64,000 bases of DNA from the NCBI GenBank assembly GCA_013399895.1, contig VXBA01001019.1, positions 73,316-137,315 on the forward strand. Reading direction: 5' to 3'. This stretch comes from Serilophus lunatus (Eukaryota > Chordata > Aves > Passeriformes > Eurylaimidae). Shown here in pieces: positions 48,315 through 58,952 of this stretch. The notes beneath the pieces were generated by a model, which saw only the letters and a list, made by a program, of their open reading frames with translations, had not been told where the DNA came from and did no database searches. Position numbers and translations under genes: made by a program. Numbering within the stretch: position 1 is the first letter of the stretch; each line of letters begins with the position of its first letter.

Positions 48315-48614
48315 CTTGATTTTTTTTGGCTCTTACTTATTAATTTCAAAAGTAGATGTCCTGAATTCAATTCCCTTTTCTATGTCCTGAAATTTCAATT
48401 TAGATTGGCTTTCTTTCAGGAGCCACTCCTAGTCTTTGATATTGAACTGTTCTATCTGTTGGGAGTATTTTTAATTATGGATTTTTAACCTACTAAAAGC
48501 CAACTAAACTGTTTTTTCTTTGTTTGAATGAGGTGAAATAGACCCTGGCCTTTGGATCACAGCTAATGGTTTTGAACCACACTGGTTTTGAACTCTCAGT
48601 ATAAAGATTTCCAA

Positions 48615-48925
48615 ACTGGCAAGGGTCTAGTAGAGGCTGGGACTAACCCATGGGGTGTCCGAGGAGCATGCTGGGTTTATCTTTCAGAAGAAGAGAAAAC
48701 TAAGGGTTGATCTGTCTCCTCTGTTTCATTACCTAATGGTGGTTGATATAGCAGATAGAGCCACACCCTGCCCAATGGTTCAGGGTGAAAGGACAAGGAT
48801 GTAGTGACAAATTGCAGCAAGAGAAATTGCAACTGAGTGCAAGTTCTTCATTGTGAAATGACAGAACAAGTTGCCCAGAGAGGCAGTGGTGTATCTATCC
48901 CTGAAGTCTCTCAGAAGTTAATGTA
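48615..48925 (+). mobile_element. Old CR1 LINE fragment
   Basis: Diverged CR1 in plus orientation. Recognisable words are ggtgaaaggacaaggatgta, an eroded 'gcaagagaaattgcaactg' block, and caagttgcccagagaggcag with tatccctgaagtctctcaga. The last word places it in a subfamily whose tail differs from the copy at 51471, so the two are not halves of one element. Ends are not sharp. Confidence 0.7.
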
Positions 48926-51470
48926 ACTAGCTCAGTAGCACCTTCTCTTAAATTTTTCTCTCAGATTCAAAGAGGTGAAGACTTCTGAGACAGAAAAAAA
49001 GATCAGCTGATGGAAGGAATGAAAGACATTTGTACTTGTCACTTTTTCCTGTTGCATACATCTCTGCTTAGTAGTCCATTCACGGTCTTGCCTAGTTCAA
49101 TACAAACAGACATTCACAGACTTAGCAAAAGTGCTACAAAACTCAGGGAACCATAGTGTTACAAATAAATTTTCAAAGATGCTAAGAAGAAATTCTGAAA
49201 ACAAGCAATTATTAATATGTAAAAAATTACTTAAAATACACACTACATAGAACAGCAGTTCAGCTGCTAGAAGTTTCTGACTTTATCTGGGCTTATGACA
49301 ACTAATCAGCAGCCAAGAAAAGTGGGAATGAAAAAAGAAACAAAGACATTGACAGGTCTGTAAATACTAAATAGTACTATATAAGTACTGGAATGCAAAA
49401 CAATTTGTCTTCTAATTAAGTTTTCTTGGAGCATAAAATGTGTTCCCATCCTCCTGAAACAAACAAACAAAAATACTTTTATAGAAAATTAGGAGCCAAA
49501 TGTACACTACATAGAGCATTAAACAGCTTTATAAACACAGCTATGGAATAAATTTGGTAGTGGTCTTTGGTATAGAAGCGTGACTATCATCAGTGCTGAT
49601 GTACTTTGTATTAATCTCGTAAGGCCCCAGTAGCAGGACTTGCCAGACTTATTGTCTAGGCTGTTTTTGGCCTGCCAGAGTTTTATTTTACTTTGTTAAT
49701 CAGTTGGAGCAGTTTTATAATGAAACTTGTTATGACCTAATTTGTCTTACTTTTACATAGTTTTTTATAGCTCAATTTAAATTTAATACTACAAAGAAGT
49801 AACTTTTTGAGTAGAATGAAATATTTGAGTAGTGCCATGATGTAGAGTAGAGTATAGGGATGGGATGAGAACAAAGTGCTGGAAGCTGGAACACGGGCAC
49901 AGGATGCTGTGTGGGGTAGACGTGGCATTATAACAATTGGGCACAAGAGGATCCTGTTCCCTAAGCCTGTGAACAGCTTATCAGCTGCAGAAGTGTCAGC
50001 TTAGGGGATTGAGTAAAATCAGCTGTAACCGTCAGAAAGGGTAAAGAACATGTATCCAGGGTAACTCCCACTCCATATAAATTGAATTGAGGTTTAATGT
50101 AGCATTTTAGACCAGTGAAGACTATACAAGAAAAGGGTTGGAAAGCGTACCAAAGTATGTAAGTAGGTCCTAGAGTTTGGAGAAGGAAATCATCAATATC
50201 AAACTCATAGTACTCCTGGTAAAAAAATTGAAAATGCTATAACACCCCTGGCCACCCCGGTCTGAAACCAACTATCATGGGATATGAAGTGGTATAGCAG
50301 TAGATCAAGGATACTAGGAATACTGATACTAGGATACTAGATACTAGGAAGCCTGAACCTTTAATTCTCTTACTTATTTCTTTTTTCTTTCTATTAAATC
50401 AGGTCTTGACTAGTTATATTTCTTCATTTTTACTATGAAGTTTTCATCTACACTCAGCAATAATTTTCAGGCTTTGCATATTTTTCTTTTTACGTTTAGA
50501 ATTTTGAATGCAAAAAAGGAACAAATGAAGTCTGTAATCTCAGGGCTGAATGGATCCAGTTACAAACACAGCAAAGGCAGGAAAAACACTGTTCCATAAG
50601 CCAGATTTGAAAATGAATTTTCTAGCAAAACAAAAGTTTCATGCTACTGTCTAAGAAATCACCTGTAAGTGAAGTTTTGTAGCAAGTTTAAAACTTATTT
50701 AGCAAAAAAAAAAAAAAAAAAGCTCATATTGCCCCCAAAACTTCCACCAAACAAACCTAAAACAAGTGAAGACTGTCTGGTCAGAGCTCATTAATTCTGT
50801 ATTTTTGGGGAGAAGTGACAGCAGCAATATATGTCTAGTTATATTTATCCTTATGTAACTGAAGTAGTAAATAATGTTCTTACATTTGAAATAACTCACA
50901 GTGACAAAGATGTGGGCCAAGATTCTGCTTACATGCTTGCATGTGTCAATCAGATGTCAGGCTACTTAAATAAATGAAGTTATACCCGTGCAAGCTCACT
51001 CTAATTGCAAGGAGGTAACATTTCTAGGGTTATGATAGTAGAAAGATGTTATGTGAAAATGACATAATTAATTTTCTCCTCTTCTCCCTGCTGCACCTTA
51101 GGGAAAGGTGGTGACAGCTCAGAGGTGGGAGAAGATGCGACAAGTGAGAAGGGGAGGGAGGACGAATGGCCAAATGTCCATCAGCAAGCAACTCTGCTGT
51201 CAGCCAGCCATGGTTTGTGCTATAAATGGGCAAAGTCAGGGGAGCAGGATTTGAAGGCCATGTCAGGAGGAAAGTAGTATAGTAAAGCACATTGTTTAAG
51301 TAACCCAATTAAGAGGGGAGAAGTTGTTTCAGGATTTTTGTGACAGAGGTCTGGCAGCTGGGAAGGGTCTTGACCAAAAGGGACAGCTGGCTGAATCCAA
51401 ATACTTGTCTAAAGAGGCAGCTGGCAAACACATAGGCTGTTCTAAACTATTTCAAAAAAACTGTTTGAAA
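48926..51470. other. AT-rich unique sequence with short repeats
   Basis: No gene is recognised. A short local repeat of gatactag occurs at 50310-50347, and an A18 run at 50704-50721. Confidence 0.6.
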
Positions 51471-51610
51471 GTGTTCAAGGCCAGGTTGAATGGCATCATG
51501 CACAACCTGATTTAAAATGTGGTCTCTCTGCCCATGGCAGGGTGAGTTGGAACTCTTTGATCTTGAAGGTAGGTCTCTTCTAACGCAAACCATTCTAGGA
51601 TTCTATAATC
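51471..51610 (+). mobile_element. CR1 LINE 3' terminal fragment
   Basis: CR1 3' end in plus orientation: gtgttcaaggccaggttgaa, then 'ggtgagttggaactctttg', and a terminus reading attctaggattctataat, which is the octamer-like tail of CR1. The copy is only about 140 bp, an extreme 5' truncation. Confidence 0.9.
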
Positions 51611-53079
51611 CGGCCCAGTTTCCTGGAGGAAGAGCCTTGGCTCCTTCCAACTTGCCTCAATGTGGTCCAGCAACTGCAGCAACATCAGCCAGGCCAGAGC
51701 CCCATGTGGAAAGAAAGGCTCCATCTCTGCATATTGTTTTGTATTTTAAGCACAGAAATTCATCTTTTCAGAAAACACAGGGCCAGATCCACCTTCCAGA
51801 TAAAGCTACTGTATTTTTAGCAGCTGTGGGATGGTGGTCTGTTCTATCCAGAGGAACTGCTTTGAGATGATGCGAATAAGCATAAGCAAAATAGTCAGAT
51901 GAGTTTGGATTCACCCCTCAGGTACCACAGACATTAAAAGTAGGCTCAGTCATCTAATCAGTTTTCATGCCAGTGTTTGCCTGCAGGAGTTAATAAATTT
52001 AAGAATAGAAAAACCAGAGTGGGTTAAAATAATGAATAAAATCATGTTCCAATGACAGATGTTTCTGTATGGCCTAAGCAGAAGCTGAGGTATTCAAGTT
52101 TTCTGGCTACAGCTTTTTATCTTGAATTATTTCAGAAAAAAACAATGCAAGGGAGTAATTCTCTAATGTATCATTAATTAAACTATAATAACCTATAGGA
52201 TAGATGAGACTAATTTTGAAATGGCTTATAATTGAACTTTGAGTAATTCTGATAAAGGAAATCAAAATACAGATAATATCATCATCCTGGCTAGGCTTCA
52301 CGAATGAAGATATAGGAGGGGCTCTACCCACGCTTGCTGCAAGCGTGCTAATGGCTAAAAACAGATAATATAGTTATTAATAAAAGTGTAAGCTTTGAAA
52401 AGATAAATATTTTTATTCTTTTAATAATACTTTTCTCTAGTGACCAAAAGAAACATTGACCTCTTTAACTTTTCTTGTTTCCTGGTGAGCTGAAAAATAA
52501 AATGCACTGATCTAAATTGTTTCAGTCACTTCAGACAGAAAAGTGGATAAACAGAAACTGAAAGTGGGAATTGCTCCTGTCAAAATGAGACAAGTGTCTT
52601 TGCATAAAAAACGCTAATTTAATCAAATGACTGTATGAATCAAAATTAATGTTCCATTGAAAACCTGCTTTTTATTGAAAGATGCTTTAAGAGAGTATAT
52701 TAAATTTCATGAAGAGTGAATGACTTGATTTATGCTATCAGGCTATATAAATTGCTATTTTATTCTATATTTTATGTGTACTTGCTTTGAATAGAGACTT
52801 AACACTAACAGACAATACCTGACAGAATCTGACCCATTATCTTCTGAGCTAATTTTGATGAATATGAACATGAATATGTTCCTAAGAGATCCTCTTTCAT
52901 ACCTCTCTTTGCTCCTACAGCTTTTAAGTACTTTTTCCAGCTTTCTCAGTTTGCTTAAAATACAAAACATTACAAGAAGCCACACAGCACGAATTTGAAT
53001 AAATCCTATAAGAATTACATGTGTCTGTTAGTGACGTTATGAATGCTTATTGTAGTCCAATTCCTATATGAGCAAGGTG
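51611..53079. other. AT-rich unique sequence
   Basis: The first 250 bp have somewhat higher GC and frames open on both strands (51517-51870 plus), partly overlapping the CR1. Otherwise I see nothing. Confidence 0.55.
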
Positions 53080-53420
53080 CACATGACTTATGGAAACTGA
53101 ACTCACAACATAGGCCTTCGTTATGGGAGAGATGTGTTTATTCTGCGCAGGGAGCAGGGTTACAGATTCGTTCCAAAGATCCCACTCCCTGAACCATGTA
53201 ACCCTCCGGGTTTATACACCTCCTCATCAGTGGCGGGTGTCACACAGCTCTGATTGGGTCCCACTTAAGGCCCTCCCTGTTCTCCACCCCAGCCCAGGAC
53301 TCAGAGACCTCCTCCCTCTGAGGGACAGAGCTACTGCTTCCATTGCCCCACTGCAGGAAAACACATTCTCTCAAGGACACCTTGAGATGTTGTTCCAACA
53401 GGCTGTTGTGATGTTGAGTT

Positions 53421-54220
53421 TGACTTGTGGAAACCAAACTCACAATGTAGGCCTCGTTATGAGAAAGGTGTGTTTATTCTGTGCAGGGAGCAGGGTTACA
53501 GATTCATTCCAAATGCCCCGCTCCCCAATCACATGACTGTCCCAGGCTTATATCCCCCTCCTGAGTGGCAGCCGTCACACAGCTTGGATTGGCCCCTCCT
53601 GCTCCAAGCCCACCCTCTTCTCTGCCCCATCCCTTCAAGGGCTGGGCTTTCGTTGCCATCGTCCCGTCGCAGACAGGCACACCCTCCTCTTCTAGGAGAC
53701 CTTGAGATGTTGTTCCAGGCTGTTGTGATGTCTGGTTTTCGCCGTCTCTGTCCCCCTTATCTGATGTTCGTGTCTAGTGTTTACAGAACTTGTGTGGCTT
53801 CCCGGACCCCCCCAAAGACACACGACCACACAGATGTAGTGTCAGAGGAGAAATCTGTTTATTGTTTACAAGAATGCCTTTTTATGCTCTACATATAGTT
53901 TATACTTTTCTAACCACAATCGATAGCTAAGGCTTCCAGCACTGGACAGTTCAAATGTCAGCACCCACTGAGAAGCATCTCTCATATCACTTCGCTCTTG
54001 TCCAATCCAACACTGCCGTGTTGTACAAACATCTTCCTTACATGGATGGCATGGTCAGCCCTTTCACTTTCAGTTTGGCTTCTTCTTCAGCTTCTGGGTC
54101 CTGTATTCTGCCTGTCATTTACTGGTTACATAAAACATTCACTGACGTTTCCTACAAACTTGCTCTATCCTAGCCCTGTGTCTCAGCAGGGCCCTGACTT
54201 CCCTATCTAACCCCAACTCA
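53421..54220 (-). mobile_element. Middle solo LTR (LTR2), same family, nested in LTR1, 4-bp TSD
   Basis: Inserted in the U3 region of LTR1 with exact 4-bp duplications agtt at 53417-53420 and 54221-54224. Its own sequence is 53421-53792 plus 54163-54220, about 430 bp. It starts TGAGTTGGGG and ends CCACAAGTCA on the minus strand, like LTR1. Signals: CCAAT (attgg 53588-53592), TATA (ttatat 53548-53553), AATAAA (tttatt 53473-53478). It is clearly related to LTR1 along the full length but diverged, most strongly in the middle of U3. The two are therefore separate insertions and not a segmental duplication. Confidence 0.9.
53793..54156 (-). mobile_element. Inner solo LTR (LTR3), different family, nested in LTR2, 6-bp TSD
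   Basis: The youngest layer, 364 bp. The exact duplication aacttg lies at 53787-53792 and 54157-54162. On the minus strand it starts TGTAGGAAAC and ends GGGAAGCCACA. Signals: a TATA box CATAAAAAG (53878-53886) and AATAAA (tttatt at 53858-53863), close together, which implies a short R region as in class II elements. It has no resemblance to LTR1 or LTR2. It separates the LTR2 U3 word tgtttacagaacttg from ctctatcctagccc, which are contiguous in LTR1. Confidence 0.9.
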
Positions 54221-54351
54221 AGTTTTTGCCATCCCTGCCTTCTTATCTGATGTTTGTGTCTGGTGTTTACAGGAACTTGCTTCATGTTAGCCCTATGTCC
54301 CAGTAGGGCCCCGACTCCACTTCCCAACCCCCCTCGGCCCCAACTCACACA

Positions 54352-56130
54352 GAAGTTGGGAACCAGCATACTTTATATGCTCTCCAGAAAGTGAAAAAGA
54401 AAGCAAGCTCCTAGGAGTAGAAGCAGGTATATTGTAGGCATATCTTTTTTCCCTCTTTTACTACTGCAAATGGTGTACATAGTGCTCCTGACTAACTAGA
54501 ACAGATTCTCTAGGGGTTTCAAGGAAATATGAAAAAAATTGAAGTAAAAATAGTTATTTCTTACAAAATGTGTCTTTTTGCTAAAAAACATATTGCCTAA
54601 CTTGAATAAATAGCACACTTTTCCAAATACAACTTCTTATGGACTGAACTCAATTGGTTTACATGTTGTAAGTTAACATTGCATATATGGGTATTTCACA
54701 TCTATGACACAAGTAAAATATTTCCAGGGAAGTCTAAATGCTATTTTTTTTAACAAGTGAAATTTCCGGGATAGCTCTAAATTTATGCATTTATGCAAAT
54801 TATTATTTTTCAATCCAAAGCTATCACCCTAAATAAGTCTGACTAAGACCTAGAAATCAGTGTCTGAAACCTGCCATTCCGGGTATCCATTTTGTTTGTA
54901 GCTTCCTACTTCAAAATAAGGAAGATTTAGACTTACATGTCTACTTATATTCATTATACTTAGATGGAAATGCACATTTCTATAGATCTATTGGTCTAGC
55001 AGTACTGAATGATCTGGATAAAGATAGATGGGTTCCTATTTTCTGTACAACAGCTACTGGTGGAAAGGAAAATTTCTTAGAAGTCAGAAATGCTTAGCTT
55101 GTGACACATAAGAGAAAATTTTGTCTGGATAGGAGGAGGCAATTTTCAACAGCATAAGGTTAGAACTGAAGTAAGTGCTCTCTCTGCCTTTGTAAATTAA
55201 ATCATTCCGACACACTGCTTCCCTGTAAAAATGAGGCTAGTCAAGAACACACTGAACCCAAAGCTTTCTGGGCTGCTGTGTTCCTTCTCAGACAGGAGTT
55301 TCCTTGCTTTTAACTGTAGGTGTAGTCGTGACTTATCTGCCCTACTGTTCCCTCAGTGGTAGAATGAGAAAAAATTTCCTTGTACCTCCAGACTTTAGTT
55401 CACTATCAGTGATCCACATGCCTGACATGTGCGTGGATTTAAATCTGATCGACAGAAGATAGTGGGTAAATAATGAGAGATCAGGACAATTTATTTGAAA
55501 GTTGATGTATTTAAATCTTGTGTCTACAATAAGGTAATGTTCATGAGCTCATGGCTGGACTGCCATGGTCAGTTCTGATGGACACTGCAAAGACACTGGA
55601 TGCTGAAAGAGCTACAGTATGAGAAAAATATGAGAAAATTTTACTTCTTGTGACCTCAAAAAAGAATAGTAAAATGTATAAAACCCTCTTAACACCTGAA
55701 TTTTTCAATAAGATGGTAAAAAATTTGGTATACTGAACTGTGTAATAAGAGCCTTAAATACCATCTCATAGGAGAAGAGTAGGTAGGAAAGGACAATGAT
55801 TTTGCCTTGTTCTGTATAAGCTGAAAAGAAGGGACACTGTTATTATTACAAAAGACTTCTCCTTTCAATTGTTGAACATAAATAAAATTTAAAGTACTTA
55901 ATAGCAAAAGCCTGATTGCCTTCATAATGACTCTTTTAAGATGAAAGGAAAAACATCATTAACTTTCTACAAAACTTTGTTGCCTCCATACCAAGTATTA
56001 TACTTTTTCTGGGGAACTTAATGAACCAAACCACATTGTTTAGTTATACCAACAACAACAAAAGGACGAAGGTCAATAAAAGCTCAAAGAAGTATAATTA
56101 GGAAATTTCAAACTTCAGTAATCAACTTGA
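54352..56130. other. AT-rich unique sequence
   Basis: No element or exon is recognised. Confidence 0.6.
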
Positions 56131-56729
56131 TCTTGTAGTATGGGTCCAGCGGTGATAGAAACGAGCGAGCCAGGGGTTCAACCAGGAAGCCGCTTTAATG
56201 AGAAAGCCTACAACTTTTATGCTTTGTAGAAACCAGCACTTTACGTCCTTTTTGGTCGACATACCTGTTTTTAACAATCTCATTGGTTCAAACTAAACAT
56301 TAGATTATCTTCTTTTGTTTTGGGAACTTTCACTTTTATTTTGACACCAGCTAGCATTGTTTTTCAGGAAAAGCATGAAAAAAACTCTGCAAAAACATGT
56401 TTTTGCAAAGCACCTGTCGATAAGGGAACGTTGCTGTTGTTGTGCAAGAGATCTAAGCTACCATGAAAGGCTTCAAGCTGCTGTGAGAACCAGAGATATA
56501 TTTTGAGAAAATTTTACTATTGTTTTGGTATAGCCACATTCCGAAATGTTTTTCACTCAACAGATGTTCTTTGTTTATTTCTGGCTTTGCTTGTTCAGGC
56601 TGCTATGAAAGACAGAAACTTTTCAGGCTAACTTGAAACCTGTGCTAGAGAGACAGAGTTACTTACGTTAGCTTTTAGAATTCTTAAAACAGGCCTTAAA
56701 GCCTTAAGCTTTCAAAATTGGCTACGACA
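56131..56729 (-). mobile_element. Solo LTR, minus strand, same family as 7728-8345
   Basis: The reverse complement aligns from end to end with the LTR at 7728-8345. Shared words include aagtttctgtctttca, aaataaacaaagaacatctg (with indels), ggaatgtggctata and ccaggaagcc. The minus-strand 5' end reads TGTCGTAGCC. The 3' end reads TACTACAAGA, one mismatch from the expected terminus. Signals in the same order: CCAAT (attgg 56282-56286), CATAAAAG (56214-56221), ATTAAA (tttaat 56194-56199). Flanks acttga and aatctc do not match, so either the duplication has decayed or the insertion has been rearranged. Confidence 0.85.
56389..56406. repeat. Perfect 18-bp palindrome in LTR U3
   Basis: The sequence gcaaaaacatgtttttgc equals its own reverse complement. 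It lies at the place in this LTR that corresponds to the hairpin at 8053-8097 of its relative. Confidence 0.9.
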
Positions 56730-56735
56730 AATCTC

Positions 56736-58801
56736 TACGTTCATTCAGTCATAAAACCCCAAATAAATAAATAAAATTATTATCTTGGGTGCTGCTTCAT
56801 TGATCCATCACTCAAAGTAGTAGAAACAGATTGCTTATAGATGATTATGTAACAAATAAAAAGGAATTCGTAAAGCATGCATATAAGCCACTTTTGCTTA
56901 AGAGAAAAATTTACTGTAAAAGACCTCCATTGTAAGCTAATGATAAAGATAAATCAGCTATCTGGAAGCCAATAGTTCCTGGTTAAGCTTTAGCAGGAAT
57001 CCGAGAGGAAGGTGCTTGTCTAAGTTACAGTGTAATCATAGCTATAAGAAGTTACAGGGTCCAGTTGCTTGTAATTAGCACTCTCAATCTGCTTCTGAGG
57101 AACTGATTAGTGAACATGTTCCTGAGCCTGAGATCTTAACCAAAGCCTATGGAGACAATTAATCAATTAGAAAGGGCAAAGAATGATCAGAGCAAGAAAA
57201 AAAAGTCAATAATGGAGCAACTATCAAAAGTCAGTTCAAAACAGCAATCGCAGTACATAACTGTTGTAATATAAACTGTGTCAGAAAAGTGTTCCTGGTG
57301 GAGCCAGGGAATATTTAGCCTATTAAACCTTCAGGAGAATGTTGTTCATTTTATGAAAGGCATTATAGATTAGAGCAGCCATTAATTTAAGGGAGTTTTT
57401 ATCTGATAAACTAAAAGATTTCTTTGACCCTGATTCTTAGGTATTTACAGCCTTACATTTTAACATTTTGAAGTACTTTAAAGGGTCACCCAGAAAGCAA
57501 GGAATTTTCTTGTCCCTCTATCCAATTGAGTAATGGTTGGCATCAAACAAATTTTATCCAACATTTTTTAATTTCTAAAGCCGAAGAATTGAGCATTAAA
57601 AACTAAATGTGGATATAACTGCATTGATAAAATACTTTTTAAGAGCTTTGGTATTTTTTCATAGAATGTTGCTTAATGTTGAACATTTAATTCTGGTGTT
57701 ACACACAAAGCAAACTCAGTGCTAACAGAAGTGAAGTAAGGGCTTGAATTCATGCACAGACCAAAACCTGCTTCCTATTCGAATCACCAAGTTTTATTAA
57801 CATTAGGTATTATTTTGCACATAAATTGTATCTATTTTTTGTTATTTTGACTCTGTAGAATAACTACAATTTTAGAACTTGTCAAAAGCAATATTTCCAT
57901 TCTTGAAAACCAAACTTTGTTGTTTTTTTGTTTGTTTGTTTGTTTTAGCATTTATTCTTATTGTTTTAGGATATTTTCAGCATGTAGGAAATAGGAATAA
58001 GGATAATTTAGTTGCGCCTTCTCAACTGTTTATACTTGTCTTGGCTCAAGATATCAAAACCATTTTGTTTCACTCAATTTTCTTAGTGTCAATGTGGGAG
58101 TGTGGGGTGAATAAAGGAAAGATATTACTTAGCTTTTTAACCTGTGTTTTGAAATAGGGACTAGTGGTTTGATAGAAGTAACCATTTTGTTAAACATCAG
58201 AAAGGTAAAACATCAGAAGGCTTGGCTTCAAAGGAACATGTTCAGAGCTTTCTGGTGATTTCCATTATGTATCTCAAACTATAAACTTAACAAGAAAACT
58301 GAATTAACATCCACTTCTCAAAGTCTTTGTGTAAATAGCTACATTTTTCAAAACAAAGTTATTTTGGAGCCTAACTCAACTCATGATATCAAAAACATTT
58401 AAGTGCATTTGAACTTTTTCAAACTTTCCCATCTGTGTTTCGTACTGTATTTCTCTATTACTGGTAGGGCAGGGAGGAATGAAATCCTCGTTGCTACACA
58501 TACAAAATTCTTTTATTTGCCACACCTGCTTATATTAATAAAAGTGGATCTTTTTGCTTTGTTTTTATGTTGGGCTTTTTAACAACTTTTCTAATGTTTT
58601 GTCCTCTAATAAGTAATATTTTTATTATTTTACAGATTTCAAATGCTATATATCACAATGATTTGTGCAAAGTTGGTTAGAATAAAATATTTTTGTACTT
58701 ATTTATGAGTTTTAACTAGGAACAGCATATTAGACTATTTACTTTTATAAAATGCAGAACCACAAAAATGAAATATAAAGATTATTTGTTGCTGCCTTTA
58801 G
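56736..58801. other. AT-rich unique sequence with a TTTG microsatellite
   Basis: No element is recognised. A (TTTG)n tract is at 57919-57946. Confidence 0.6.
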
Positions 58802-58946
58802 TCTTTGCAAGCCCCAGGTACAGGCCATGGAGTTGCCCCATTGCCACAGATCTTTTGCCCACCTACATCAAAATACCACTTGAAGATGTATCCTCTGTGT
58901 TACTTCAGTTTACCAAAACACTGACAAAATCAGCACATTTTTATGG
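58802..58946 (+). other. Candidate internal coding exon, unrecognised
   Basis: The 145-bp segment has a pyrimidine-rich acceptor (gttgctgcctttag, ending 58801) and a consensus donor GTAAGT at 58947-58952. The frame is open throughout and gives ASPRYRPWSCPIATDLLPTY and then IKIPLEDVSSVLLQFTKTLT. GC content is visibly above the surroundings, and both splice signals are better than at the other candidates in the window. A second acceptor (cattgccacag, ending 58849) could give a shorter exon in the same frame. I do not recognise the protein, and no partner exon was identified, so the call is tentative. Confidence 0.3.
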
Positions 58947-58952
58947 GTAAGT

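Larger units (their letters stand above)
53084..54347 (-). mobile_element. Outer solo LTR (LTR1), class-I-like, 4-bp TSD, split by a nested LTR
   Basis: This is the oldest layer of a nest. The LTR occupies 53084-53420 and 54225-54347, about 460 bp once the insert and one duplication copy are removed. On the minus strand it begins TGAGTTGGGG and ends CATAAGTCA. It is flanked by exact 4-bp duplications caca at 53080-53083 and 54348-54351. Minus-strand signals in order: CCAAT (attgg at 53253-53257), TATAAA (tttata at 53211-53216), AATAAA (tttatt at 53137-53142). A 4-bp duplication fits class I (gamma-like) elements. The two parts join without gap or overlap when aligned to LTR2. Confidence 0.9.

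Noticed and set aside
48615..51610. One CR1 split by a 2.5-kb insertion between 48915 and 51471
   Set aside because: The left piece continues past the proposed break as a different CR1 tail type, so these are two separate truncated copies.
53084..53730. Tandem LTR duplication or a provirus with two LTRs
   Set aside because: The two copies are diverged and the right-hand remainder of LTR1 appears beyond LTR2 with matching duplications, so nesting explains the data.
53757..54347. A roughly 117-bp tandem enhancer repeat in U3
   Set aside because: The apparent repeat units belong to LTR2 and to the far part of LTR1. They are not a duplication within one LTR.
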